Below, piece after piece: positions 47,536 through 59,900 of a DNA stretch of 60,000 nucleotides (the stretch's first letter is position 1; each line of letters begins with the position of its first letter). This stretch comes from Polytrichum commune (lineage: Eukaryota; Streptophyta; Polytrichopsida; Polytrichales; Polytrichaceae). The position numbers and the translations under genes are program-made. Below the pieces are notes generated by a model, which saw only the letters and a list, made by a program, of their open reading frames with translations, did no database searches and was not told the DNA's origin. The DNA lies in NCBI GenBank assembly GCA_950295325.1, contig OX485805.1:29687501-29747500 (forward strand), given 5' to 3'.

Positions 47536-50500
47536 CTTCCATTGTTTTTGCGACTTCGTGTGGGTCTTGTTCCTTGTCACAAATCTTGTTTGATTTGATC
47601 GCTTCGTCGATCCGGTTCACTTGGGTGTCATGATTTGCCTCCTCAATGTCCACTTTTGCAGCCTCGTTCACCTGCTCCTCATTCACTTTTGTGGAATCGT
47701 TTTTTGCCTCCTCTTGGCATTGACGATGTGCGGCATCAACCATAGCCTTGGAGCCATCATCAATCGTGCCATCAGATACGTGATGGGATTGAAATTTATA
47801 GTTAAAAAAAATAAGGAGACCACTCTTGGTTCAATAGTTAACACAATTTAGAGCACAATAGGTGATATTTCGTAGCACCTATAAATGGAAGGCATGAAAA
47901 TGTCAATTGCTATATAGAGCCCAAAAATTTATCCCTTTAAACACATCAATACCAAAATTCAGGTCAATGATCTTGAATTAGAGTATTGTGATTAATATGA
48001 AATGGCAACAAACTTATAGGGGGCATTTTTTCACCGCACCCCCCATGGTAGTTGTTGATAAACAAATTCTTTGGGAAGACCTATGTGATCACTTAAAGAA
48101 TTCAAGAAGAACAATCTTCACTTTAACCACTTATAAGTTTTGCATTTCAAATCTGATCTTAAACCCGGGGAGTGGGCTTCTTCATTGGAAACCTAAATGA
48201 TGTGCATGGGTCACTATGAAATTAAACCCCCTATATACGAGAATTTTATAGAGAAAATAAATGTATATGTATTAACAATAGGCTAGGAAATGGATTTATG
48301 TATTTATACTAAGCTTTTCAATTTAATGTGATAAATGCCTCCACTACATATACAAAATATAAATCTTGAATGAAATAGGCCTTTATTGCATACAAAAATC
48401 ACTTTCAATTTCAACTTAGAATGTCATTGAACATTTTTTCACCCATAGCATGTAACTCAACAATTGCATCAAACAAACAAAGACAAGAGCACAATAATTA
48501 GCCTTAATCCAGAATGCAAAACTCAAAGGAGCCCATGAGCTCTCAAAGAGCCTCCAATTTGCAAATACCTAGAACCCTAATGCAAATCCTGCCAAGAGAC
48601 ATGGTAATCGTTAAGGATTATTACCATATGAGAATAATGGATGAGAACATAAATTTGATAAAGCCAACACATTGATTATTAATTTTTGTCTCTAAACCTC
48701 AAGGCCCCCTTTTGTATATATACCTTTAATAGCCTTTTTAAATGTGCACACTAGAGAGAAATAAGACCTCTCTCTTATCACTGGTAGAAAATTATGCCAA
48801 AAAGAACCGTAGCCAAAATCAGTTGTGGTTCTTTTGACCAACCTGATCTGCAATCACTAAACGATTATATATAAATATAAATATAAATATATTATATTAT
48901 ATTTAAAAAATTGGTTTAGCGATTGAAATGTTAAGAATTTGGGGGCATGTAATATATCATTGGGAGGGTCATAATATATATAATCGCAATTTTTTTTAAA
49001 TATTAAAAAATATGTAGTCGTTCCGCAACTGCAGATCAGGCTGGTCAAAAGAACCGCAGCCAATTTCGGCTACAGTTTTTTGGGGCATAGTTTTCTACTA
49101 GTGTGTGTACATCTACATATACTAATGCTTCAAACAGAACCCCTTCTTATAATTACGGTAGTTCGCAAATGGTATGAAGAGTCCACCCCCCATGGATCTT
49201 GACATTTTAAAACAACGACTTCACTAATCACACACAATTACTAACCAAATGAGACAACGTGACCAGACAATCACATCCAATTGCTAAAAATGTGACATGT
49301 GGAGTTGAAAGTGTCACCTTCGTACCTTAAGGGGCACCTCCTTCTCCGTTGATGGACGTTTCTCGGCGGGTTTCTTCATCACGGGAACTCCATATTCCCG
49401 TTCGGGTTCGGGCGACCCCCAACACTCGCGAAGGGCGTCGACGTCCGGCTCATAACTATAGTGTTGGGGCCGGGCACCACCGGCCTTTTTGGCCTTCAGG
49501 TAATGGACCAGCGCCTCCTGCTGTGAGTCCGAAAGGCTGTAGCCAAACACGGTCCTCTTGAGCTTCGTCCCGTTTTCCTCGGTGGCTTCGATCGGGATCC
49601 CGGCCGCCAAGTTCTCGGAGAAAGCCGACGACTCCTTGTTGTGGCCGCACCCCCCTCCCCGAGGGGGCAACTCCTAAGGAGGTTACAATGAGCACGGGCC
49701 ACCTCCTTAAGGACGGAGTTAGCTAGCCTTCAAAATAGAAGGCCTTCTAGGACGAGGAACGGCATCACATTAGTCGGATCCGTAACAATGTTGTGTGGGG
49801 TTGACATTATTCCACGGAATATTCTTTGATATTTTTCAATTTTGGACTGAATGTGGAGAACACCAGGGAATGTTCTGTGGAATGTTGTGAGTCCCACGTA
49901 ACATTGTTATGGATCTGAATAATGGTATGGGTGAACTTCTACTATAAGGAATATTTTCTTGTGATGAAGAGAAGCGTCCTCTTCCCGTAAAATGTAGTAG
50001 AAATTTTCCCTTTTATTAACTCTTTTATTTATTCAATTTTTTCTAGAAGAGCCAAGGGGCGGATGTAGATGGTGAACCTTGTATTAGAATTTTCTTTTAT
50101 TTTCTATTTCTATGAGTTCTTGAAACCCTCTTGAAACAACTTCTACACTGGTATGTGCAGTTAGGCCCAAGGGGTGGAGTCTTCATTGGAGACCTAAATG
50201 ACGTGCATGGGTCACTATGAGTCTAAACCCCCTATATACAAAAGTTTATACCCATGGGTGGAGTCTACATTGGAAATTCATATGACGTGCACGGGTCGCT
50301 ATGAAATTAAACCTCGTACAGCTATGAAATTAAACCTCATGTGTACGAGAAGTTTATAGACAAAATAAAAATAAATAAATGAAAGTATACATACTAACAA
50401 GATGCTAGAAAATGGACTCATGTATTTATACGAAGCTTTCCAATGTAATTTAATGAATGCCTCCACTACATATACAAAATATAACTCTCAAATTAATTAA

Positions 50501-52286
50501 CCATTTATTACATATAAAATCCACTTTCACTTTCCAATATGAATGTCGTTGAACATTTTTCATCCAGAGCATGTAACTCAACGATTGCATCAAGCAAACA
50601 AAGACAAGAGCACAATAACTTAGCCACCATCCACAACGCAAAACTCAAGGGAGCCCATGAGCTCGCAGTTTGTAAAAGCCTAGAATCCCAACAAGAATGG
50701 ACAGAGTAGTCATTCGGGATTATTACCATATGACAACAATGGATGAAATCGTGATTTGGATGGAATCAACACATTTATTGTCAATTTTTTCTCTAAACCC
50801 TAGGGCCCCTTTTTGTACATCTACCTTTACTTTAACACTCTTAATAGCCTTTCTAAATGTACACACTAGAGAAAAATAATACATGAGTCTCCCTTATGTA
50901 TATTATGTATGCTAATGCCTCAAACAACATCCCTTCTTACACTCAGGCTAGTTCATATGTGGTATGAAGAGTCCACCCTACGGGAATTTCTAGAGAAAAC
51001 CAATGTACATGCACCAACAACATGCTACAAATTGGACTCATGTATTTATATTGAGCTCTTCAAATAAATGTGATAAATGCCTTCACTATATATACGAAAT
51101 ATAAATCATGAATTTATTACATGTAAAATCCATGCTCATTTTCTAATGAGAAAGTCATTCAACATTTTTGCATTCGTAGAATGTAACTCAACAATTGCAT
51201 CAAATAAACAAAGACAAGAGCACAATAACTTAGCAACAATCTAGAGAGCAAAGCTCAAGGGAGCCCATGAGCACTTCAAGAGCCTCTAGCTTGTCCTAGA
51301 ACCCAAATGCAAATCCTAACAAGAATGCACAAGGGATTTAATAAATGAATGTGAGTAAATTGGATGAAACTACTACATCTATTGTCCAAAAAAAAAGTCC
51401 CTAAACCTTAGGGCCCCCTTTTGTACATCTACTTTTACTTTAAAAAATAGAATAATCTTTTTAAATGTACACAATAGAGAAATTTAATACCTCTCCCTTA
51501 TACTATGGATGCTAATGCCTCAAATAATACCCCTTTTGACACTCACGTCAGTTCATACATAGTATGAGAATCCACCCCCCATGCAATTGGGTTGACTTCA
51601 CAATCAGGCTCTATCAACATAGCTAATTACCCAAATGTTTACCTTTCACCCATATATCGCAAGAACTTATAATCTTGATTAGAATCCAACCGTATAGCAT
51701 CCAAAATTTTAGAATTTTACAGAATTATATTTAGAATTTGTGGTGATAGATATTTAGAATAATGTGGAATGACAATAGACTAACGTGGGTCGACCTAATT
51801 ACACTTTTAAGATGTAGACAACTATGATATCATTACATTTGTCTCAATGACCTCTTTCTACACATGTTGCAAGTCTTCACACAATCTTATAACAAATTAT
51901 AAGGGAAGAATGTTTACCCCGGGTGCGGGAGTGGTGTGTTCCGTTGTTGTCGTGCCCCCTTGATGAGGTGGTTTCGGTGCGTTTTTCTTGAGTTTGGGGT
52001 CATTGAGGGTATCTTTGGACATTGTTTTGGCCATCTCCTCCTCCGTGCTAAGTATTTGGCCTTCACCGTTTTCTTGGTGGTGATCCAATTCACAAACTTC
52101 TTTTAGAGTCATCGTGTCATCAATTTCCCTTGCATATTCGTCATGATCGAGAGATGCGAAGCCCTTCAACTCCACAGCACCTTCACTGAGGTCTCGGACA
52201 ATCTCCTCTACATCCAAAGAATCAACATTCAACCTGCTTTGAATGTACAACCTTATACAATCAATTTCTACGAGCCTCACCGAGTC
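47536..52286 (-). CDS. Three internal exons of an unrecognised protein-coding gene (partial)
   Basis: Exons 52286-51918 (123 codons), 49673-49326 (116 codons) and 47746-47536 (70 codons plus one base) share compatible phases (0, 0, then 1 at the last donor) and have good splice sites (GTAG/GAC; GGG/GTAAAC; TCCTTAG/GAG; AAG/GTACG; CCAAG/GCT; GAAG/GTAGGT). The first exon has an acidic region (SLDVEEIVRDLSE, EREIDD-like) and a Thr/Pro-rich end. The second is GC-rich and contains FGYSLSDSQQEALVHYLKAK. The third is helical and Glu/Lys-rich (EEANHDTQVNRIDEAIK). I recognise no domain and cannot assign a function. Both start and stop exons are missing. The introns (2.2 and 1.6 kb) are filled with dispersed repeats. 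The model rests on phase agreement and splice sites, not homology. Confidence 0.55.
48165..49197 (+). repeat. Dispersed nonautonomous repeat, copy 1, split by a CACTA-type MITE
   Basis: Runs from AGTGGGCTTCTTCATTGG to ATGAAGAGTCCACCCC with the 325-bp insert at 48779-49103. Without the insert it aligns with copy 2 at 50168-50981. The outer words GGGGTGGAGTCTTCAT and ATGAAGAGTCCACCCC in this family are nearly inverse to each other, suggesting 16-bp terminal inverted repeats. Confidence 0.75.
48779..49103. mobile_element. CACTA-type MITE
   Basis: The ends are CACTGGTAGAAAATTATGCC on the left and, reverse complemented, CACTAGTAGAAAACTATGCC on the right. Imperfect pairing continues for nearly 90 bp (GGTTCTTTTGACCA, CCTGATCTGCA). 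Copies 2-4 of the host repeat show the empty site (CTCTCTTAT followed by GTACAT or similar). The 3-bp flanks are TAT and TGT, a possibly mutated 3-bp duplication. CACTA ends place it in the En/Spm superfamily. Confidence 0.85.
49774..49918. mobile_element. 145-bp MITE with about 50-bp terminal inverted repeats
   Basis: The left end TCGGATCCGTAACAATGTTG pairs with the right end (reverse complement TCAGATCCATAACAATGTTA, then GGGACTCACAACATTCCA). A half copy is at about 1005-1075. It lies upstream of the 49.3-kb exon, in the first visible intron. Confidence 0.7.
50168..50981 (+). repeat. Dispersed nonautonomous repeat, copy 2
   Basis: Begins GGGTGGAGTCTTCATTGG, repeats its own first about 80 bp at 50254 onward, and ends ATGAAGAGTCCACCCT. 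It lies in the intron between the 51.9-kb and 49.3-kb exons. Confidence 0.75.
50982..51580 (+). repeat. Dispersed nonautonomous repeat, copy 3, directly abutting copy 2
   Basis: Starts inside the element (ATTTCTAGAGAAAACCAATG) and ends ATGAGAATCCACCCCCCATG. Head-to-tail contact with copy 2 suggests tandem duplication or nested insertion. Confidence 0.75.
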
Positions 52287-53690
52287 CTACTACAATCATG
52301 GTTTTTGTATTTATGGGTTTGAAATTTGATGTAGTTATGTCATCATCTTATAGCTAGAAGAGAATTAAGATATGTTCATATGTGACATTGATGATTGAAA
52401 TACAAAATACTTAATTGCATTCAAGGGCGTTCATGTTGTGTGTTCGACTGCAAATCTTTGATCACATTAAGATATTCAACCAATTTATGAAGTGTAGTTG
52501 AAGAATAAGGTGATTTAGGAGATGGATGCTTGGGAGTTCATGTTGACAATCCGTATGTTTAGTCATAATAACAGCCATGGCCAACACAAATGTTGTATGT
52601 GTGTATGTATCACATGAAATTCCAAGAATTTACTCAAGTGCCTAAGTTAAATCTTTCATTCCCGCATGCATCGCAAACCTCTCAATTTTTGTTCATCAAC
52701 ACTAATTTCACATTGATTTAATCCCATTGAACTACAATAATAAATCAACGCATGCCTACCAAACATGGGGTTGAAACTCCCTTTACTTCTCCTTGGAGAT
52801 TGCAATGCTTTGAGAAACTTTTGAGTTCGTTTCTACTTGGGGAGTAAAATGATTGGTGACATGAGCAAAGAATGCATAGATAAGATTTGTGGCAAGGAAA
52901 ATGAGAAGATTCTCAATTATATATAGATGAAACATATCAACGCTTAAAACCCAAAGAAGTTGTCCAAAACTCTCTGGTTACACTCAAAATGAGACATTTT
53001 ATCTTAAATTCTCCTAGTTTCCCAGACTTCATACAACTAACATTATTGGCTCAACATCAAACGCTAGTCACTTGCATTTTGAGATGTTTTGTGAATACTC
53101 ACCAGGGGCACCTTTGGGATTCATGTGGTTGAGTTGTCTCAAGGCCATTGTTTTCCTTCAAAATTTTGCTAAAAACTTAGAGGAATTCACCTTGTGTACA
53201 AAAGTTCTTTCTTATGGTGATTTGTTTGTAACGATACTGCCAATAGCTATGATGTAGATACATGTGAAGTCTTTGAAATTTTGGTGCATGCCCTAATGCA
53301 AGGTTTATACTTTAGAAGTCGTTTCAAATTTCGAGAAAATTGGAAGGACATATTCATCCAATCTAAATTGGTATGTCAATTCATATCTTAATGATTCTGA
53401 GCCACCAATGGCCACTCCAAGGTCTCTCAAAGATGTTTGCATCTCTCTTATCAAACTTTCAAAAACACCATCTTAAATGCCTTCAAAATTTTGCCATGAA
53501 ATTCATTTTTATATATCCATATTTTGACAAACATCAAATATCTCCTTCATTTCACTAAAATTGGGGTTTTGACACCATTCAAACATTCCTTTAACATTAT
53601 AAATGTCAAAAATGGGCCGAAACTTTCTACCAAACAATGAGCATTTGCAAGAACTTATGGATAACTCTATTATCCGTTGCGTACTGAAGG
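52287..53690. other. Intergenic or intronic DNA, nothing recognisable
   Basis: Probably upstream intron of the gene at 47536-52286. No further exon is supported. Confidence 0.3.
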
Positions 53691-54105
53691 CGATTCCCAT
53701 GATTGTAAGTCACACCAGAACTCCTTTTACAGAAGGTTGAAACCCTAGAAGGTGATGATGTCATCTCCATTCAACTAGATCTTGAATGACCATTGCACAT
53801 TCATCCGTGACAATATGTCACAATAAATGATAGCTCATTGGATAGCTCTTGAAAACTTGAGCAAGATAGACTACTTTATCAGTTGTAGTTCAATGAAGGA
53901 AACGGTTGACCTCCAAAGATCAAATCCGTTTCCCATGATTGTAAGTTACACTGGAACTCCCTTTACAAAAGCTCAAAACCCTAGGAGATGATGCCATGTC
54001 CTTTCAACCAGATTTCTGAATGACCATTGCCCACAAGCATCTTTGAGAATTTGGTGATGACTTGATGGCTCGTTGGAAAGCTCTTGGAAAGTTCAGGAAG
54101 ATGGA
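53691..54105 (+). repeat. Diverged tandem duplication, period about 238 bp
   Basis: 53691-53870 and 53929-54105 share TTCCCATGATTGTAAGT, GAACTCC.TTTACA, AAACCCTAG.AG.TGATG, GAATGACCATTGC and GCTCTTG.AAA.TT. Noncoding. Confidence 0.7.
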
Positions 54106-55679
54106 TTTTTTGTTTGCTTCACTTGCGCACGGTGTGATCAAGAAATAAGAACTATTCCAATCAATTCTGAAGGGGTTATTGTGGTCACATGGTTGGGTGG
54201 AATTTGTTGAAATTGAGGTTTAGAGTTCAAATGAGCCGGGCTGGCCTTTGCCATCTATGCACGTGTCATTAAAGACAAAAAGTTGTTCTTAAGGCCTCAA
54301 TACGCTCTACATCAAAAGGTGTGTAATTTTCAGTGATAAAGCATTTTAATTGGGTCCCTTGTCGAAACTTGATTCACTACCTCCCATGCCAAGAAGATTT
54401 TTTTTAAATGAAGGACAAAACAAGCAAGCCAAGTAAAATATTCCCTGTTCACATGGTAACTATTCACATGCTGGTTCAAGGATTCACGTGGTTAAATTTG
54501 TGAACCGACGACCACTCTCAACCCATCACGGAGCTAACCAACATATTGACTCACATGGTTAAATGAACCAACAACCAATTACAAGGGTTTTTTTCCCCGG
54601 CTACTACATTAAATATGATATATAGTGTTATATGGTATTTTGTGTCACTACGGTAGCTTTTCGGATAACACTTCTTATGAATACGGGAAGAAATATTGTC
54701 ATGGATGATAGATAAGTCATCCAATAGCTCAAGAAACAAAACTACATCTGCAGAAACCTTGAATTATTATGTGCAAATTGCCAGAGTCATGCCATGCACA
54801 TGGATGCAACATGGAATTTACACTTGTCGGTTTGTTTTCTCAATTCGTTACTGATACATTCAGCAACTTCTCACATTGGGACAACTAGATGAGCCCAGCA
54901 ATCTTGAGATTAGATTACCATCACCCATGGGATGGAACACCCTGATCTTACATTCAGCTACTAGGTAACGGTGGCTCACCGCATCCTGATTTTCTGAAGA
55001 ATCCCCAAATCACAGACAGGATTAACCCCTATAATAACGACAAGTCGAGAGAAACAATTTTGAGCAGTTAATCCCGTCCTCCTGGTACCATTCGCAATTG
55101 AAATCCTTGCTAGCTTACAATTGAGCTTGACGCAAGAACTACCTGTTGCACCCACCCGCAAAAGTCAGTCTCCGTCTTCAATGTCTTTACCTGGTTTCAA
55201 GAAGCTGAGCCTAGAACGTATGTAACCTACGAACTACATTTTGGAGCAGCTGCCAAATTAGTGTTGTAGACATGTACAGTTGAGAAAATTTATGTTCTTT
55301 CAAGTGACGACAAACAATTACCTACTTACGGTCTGGATGGTGACTGAGAAAAAAATTGACTTCGATATACAGTGGTTCGCAATAAATAAAAGCATAAACC
55401 TTTTCTAACCAAGACACAACTGGTATCAACATGTTCCTCTCGATGCCAGGCTACTTCCAAGCATGTATCATAACAAATTCAATTCATTGATGACATTAGA
55501 AGTGATTTAGAAACAGCTGCTGTTCTAACAGGGAAAGTTACCACATAGGCTAATGAAAGCCATGTAAACTATTCCTCACCTGAAAGATCGATGAACCACA
55601 ATCTGCTGATTTCGTCGGATGATTCCTCACCTGCATGGCCACTCCTTAAGTTCCCCCGCTACTTGAATATGCTGAGACA
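54106..55679. other. Intergenic DNA, nothing recognisable
   Basis: A minus-strand open frame at 55161-54976 has no recognisable motif and is not called. Confidence 0.35.
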
Positions 55680-56491
55680 TATTTTCCTAATATGGTACAA
55701 TTATTAGTTGGGTTTCCCTTAATTGCTATTGCGGATTGCATGTCGGTCAATCGCTCTGTGATATTTCAGAATCGCCAATTCCACAGCACACAGTGATCAA
55801 GATGGTTTGACTTGGGGGGATAACTGCCTGCTTCTGCTGCTGCTGCTGATGATGATGATATCTTTGTAATTAAGAAGCCCATTCTCGGTTTGTTGTTGTA
55901 ATGAAGAAATAAACGTTTGTCGTTAGGTAGTAACTCCAATACTCCTTTGCAACGAACCAGGAAATGAATGGAAGGACCTTATCACGAGCTGTAGTAGGCG
56001 CCCAACCTTCCACGTACAAGCCGCGATAGCGGCTAGGTAGGTAATGAACGTCTTCAACAATCGGTGGCAGGGGAATACGAGTCCATTGTCCGTTGTATTT
56101 GTCAAACCACAAGGTCATCCATTACGATGATAATGACAACTACTTCCAACATCGCTTACTTAATCTCAGCGTTCTGAACCAACGAAATAGGTAATAAACG
56201 CGAGGACCTTGTCACAAGCTGTGCAGGCGCGCAACCTACCGAACCAGAATAACGTGTAGGCATTGGATGCCTTCAACAACCAAAGGCAAGGTTTTATGTA
56301 TCCGTTACCAGACTTAGTGGTCAGGCCACAGCCTCCTCAGGAATAGACACGTTCTTCGCATTTTTTCCTTCCTCCTTCGGATGACTCTCCCCCCACGACC
56401 ACTCCATTGTTGCTTACGGATGGATAACTGAATGCTGAAATTCCATACTGAAATCTATAATGGTACAACTACTAATCAATCAGGCCGACTG
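55680..56491. repeat. Downstream region with a diverged duplicate of the neighbouring gene's 3' end
   Basis: 55715-55860 resembles 56470-56595, the end of the serine-rich gene (AATCGCTCTGTGA, AGAATCRCCAAT, CAGCACAC.GTG.TCAAGATGGTT, CTGCTGCTGC). In addition, 55940-56090 resembles 56175-56310 (GGACCTT.TCAC.AGCTGT, GTAGGC, CTTCAACAA). The order points to an old segmental tandem duplication that now lacks coding capacity. Confidence 0.55.
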
Positions 56492-58788
56492 TTAATCGCT
56501 CTGTGACTCTTCGGAATCACCAATACGGCAGCACACGGTGGTCAAGATGGTTCGAACGTTGGAGGATGTCGAATTCCTGCTGCTGCAGCTGCTGGTAATA
56601 TTTTCTTGTTCGTGATCTTCATGCGGGGCAGACACGTTCTCCATTCGTGTTGAAGAACTTGCTCTCGGTTGGCCGCCCGACGTAGCTGCGACGATTCTTT
56701 GCACGAGGGCAGTCTCGGCGTTCCGGATCAACAAGCTCCGCAATGTGGGCACCTCCTTGGGCCACTCCAAGTCGGTGGTGGAGGAGGAAGACGCATACTC
56801 CATGAGGGACCGGGTGGACGATCCCACCTCCGAGATCGCGTCCGAGATGTAGAGCGGGTTCAGCTCGAAGATCCGGCTCGTGCCAAGTGCGCCGGGGCGG
56901 TCGATGAATACCGAATTTTCGTAAACAAGTTTCGGGGTGGAGTCGTTCGTAGCATCTGTAAACAAGGGTCACGAGTCAGCGTCTACATCATCATAAGATA
57001 AATGGTTTCTTTTTCTGACTAACCCACTTCTCCTAGGATATGAAACATGCAATCAGCACATGGTTAGCATGTCCAAATCAAGGCCACAGCAACTTCCCTC
57101 AGAATTTTCGGAGCCTATATCATTATCTTATTCATTATCAAAGTGAAGAATCGCATCTTCATTAAATGATCATTTAAGTCCCCCCAAATCTCTAGTAAAC
57201 ACCTGTCCTTTTGGTATCCGTTCTTGGAGCGACATCTTACCACATACCACTCAAATATAGTTCTCCAATTAAGATGAGATATCAGATTAGGGCTACAGTG
57301 TACCTTATAAGAAGCACCATTATTTATGGAGGAGCTGCTAGCTGTTGTATCATCAATGATTTTCAAGTCTATAAATTTCAAGAAATATCTACAGGGTTTT
57401 GGGTTTCAAAAAACATCCTGATTGGTTTTGACATTTGCAAGTACAAACCTTTTCAGATTGATAGAAATGGTAATAATGAATTCATAAGAGAATGGCTATG
57501 TTCTTCCCATGGCAAGCATGTTGCTAGTATCTTGTTGGATGGGATCTCGATTCTCATAAGTACCAACCCCTCTCCCATTGGACATACATATAGCAAAAGG
57601 AAATGTAAGTGAAGGATCCATATCATGATAAATATGAAGTATCATAGGCTACATTGCTCGAGTGCAAACTTGTGTTTGCACTAGTGTAAAAGGGGAAGGC
57701 CTCTTGAAGAAGGTTGATCTCTTTAATTTGTACACACGACCAACTCCCTTCCATGGTTCTTAAGGATCTAAGTGTTCAAGTGACTACCTAACCTACTTTA
57801 AACTCATTTTCTTGCTCTTTAATAACAGGCAACTGTCCACATATCGATATAAGTTTTCCCTGGAGGTGTTACTTCCCACACATGGTTTACATAGATCAAT
57901 GTGCTGAGGATCAGTAAGAGATTATTAAAATTATTTTACCTCACTTCTAGTGCCCCCATCATTTTCTCCAACTCATCACACATTCAATAATAAATAATCA
58001 ATCCATTAAAGACATTAGAAGCACTCGCACTTCATGCACATGCATCACATGGTTGAATGACACGATGAAAAATAGGAGTATCAATAATTCCTACAATTTT
58101 ATGCACCCCCTGTAAAACACATTGAGACCCCTTATGAAACAAATCATCAACTCATTCATTAAAATTTATCAACATCAATAACAAAACGATTCTTCCAAAA
58201 TAAAATACCTTCAAGCTCTTCTTCCTCGGAGACCTCGGTGATGCTGAAGGAACTGAGCGCCGTTAAATGATGATTGCGGGCGGTTTTCGGTACATTATTA
58301 ATATATTCATTCCGGGTCTTCCTCAAACACGCAAAGATATCAGCCAAGAGGCTACAAGAGCGGGACCGACGGCGATCCGCCCCCGACGGCCGTTCGATAA
58401 CGGTGCGACTGCTACTGCCGCCGGCTCCGCTAGCGCTGCCGAATGAACCGCCGCCGCGCGTCAGGAACCGGAACGATTCACCGAAGTGCCGGAAGGAATC
58501 TAGCGGCAGGCCGATGAGGCTTCCCAACGTGATGCGGTGCGAATCCAAATCGCAGAATGAGGTTGAGTTCGATGAATTCTCACTTTGTGTGTCGAAATCG
58601 GAGCTTGAGCCTGACGATCCGGGGTTCGAAAGGTACCCCGGGATAAGATCCGCTCCGAACCGGATGGGTTCTTCAGCTTCCATCACCATGGCGGATTCGA
58701 ATTCGGCCGTTAAGCGCAACGAGGACGGCGACCGCATCGAGCTTGTCGATGGCGACAATTTGTTCCTCAAAGAATTAGAGGACGACAT
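56492..58788 (-). CDS. Serine-rich protein of unknown function, two exons, complete frame
   Basis: Exon 1 (58788-58209) starts MSSSNSLRNKL and ends EEEELE plus one base, at GAAG/GTATTT. Exon 2 (56955-56492) follows TTTACAG and continues in phase (D ATNDSTPKLVYENSVF) to a stop, giving 347 residues. Exon 1 is GC-rich in its centre and contains DLDSHRITLGSLIGLPLDSF, a Gly/Ser-rich linker and RRRSRSCSLLADIFACLRK. Exon 2 has FELNPLYISDAISEVGSSTR and a helical PTLRSLLIRNAETALVQRI. There is no signal peptide or membrane segment. It looks largely disordered, with a few conserved-looking hydrophobic motifs. I do not recognise the family. Tandem repeats lie upstream and a duplicated tail downstream. 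Confidence 0.65.
57211..57612 (+). other. Unsupported 133-codon open frame inside the intron
   Basis: Longest plus-strand frame in the 1.25-kb intron of the serine-rich gene. The translation includes FQEISTGFWVSKNILIGFDI and contains no motif I know. It could be a captured fragment or chance; recorded only because of its length. Confidence 0.15.
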
Positions 58789-58829
58789 CTTGACACAAAA
58801 ATTCTAATCCCTGGTATCTGTAAACCAAT

Positions 58830-59900
58830 CTTCCTGTATTGCTTGCCTCGGAGGGTTAGGTCCTCCAGTCTGAATCCATCCTAATTCTCTGCACATTCAG
58901 ATCCAATGCCGGCATGGCACCAACAATCTGTAGCATCAGCAGCAAGGGGCATTGTTTAACAAAAAAATCAAGAACCATCACAATGTTGGAGCCGCTGCTT
59001 TCGTCGCATAAACATCATCTATAAGAAATTCGATTCTGATCGCCAACACCCTGATCGACTGATGCAACCAGAATTTCTCTCTAGCTTCTTAGGTTTAGGT
59101 TCGCTTGTCTGAGTGTATCCTGATTCTCTGCACCTTCAAATCCAGTCCCGGTATGGCAGCAACAATCTGTAGCAGGAGCAGCGGTAGGAGCATCGGCATT
59201 AGAACATTTTCAAGAAAGCGCCTCTATGTTGGATCTGCTGCTTTCATACCATGAACACCAAATCTAGGACATAAAAGTCTGATCCACAACATCCTAATCG
59301 ACCGATGGAACCAAGTTTCCTCCCTGATTGCGAAAACCTATTTTCCTGTAATGCCCTCCCGAGGAGAGTTAGGACTACTAGTCTAATTCCATCCTAATCC
59401 TCTGCACCTTCAAATCCAAGTCCTGGGATGGCAGCAAAAACAGGACGAGGTATCGTCTTTAGAACATTTGTGAGAAGCAGATTCGCTATTTTGGAGCTGC
59501 TGCCACCGTAACATAAACATTGTCTCTAAAAATCTAAATTTTAGGAGACATTATGAATGTCCTAGAAGTGAAACAATACGTAGGGGATCTGAACGTAGAG
59601 AAATCAATTCTATCCATTTTTAAAAACACTGACATTCTGAGGTGGCGAATCGTTTCTAACGCAGATTCTGTTACAAATGATGACATCAACGGACTAATAC
59701 TCTCCATGCATGCCTTCTTCTTTCCAAGCATGTTTCTCCCTCTTTGGGAGATAACAATGCATCGATGCATTAGGTTCAGCGATAGAGGCGATTCACAAGA
59801 GGAGAATGTGTCCTGAAGAGGAGAATTGTCATTTTTAAGAAGCAGATTCACTATGTTGGAGCATCTGCTTTTGTAGAATAAGCAACATCTCTAAGATAAT
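58830..59900. repeat. Diverged tandem repeats upstream of the serine-rich gene, period about 240-275 bp
   Basis: Anchors CTCTGCAC.TTCA.ATCCA..CC.G.ATGGCA recur at 58888, 59127 and 59401. A second anchor (GTTGGAGC.GCTGCTTT..T..CATAAACATC) recurs at 58985, 59227, 59490 and partly at 59853. Each unit includes a C.TCCTAAT/GATTCTCTG word. Three full and one partial units. Because they lie just 5' of the start codon they may be part of the promoter. Confidence 0.65.
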
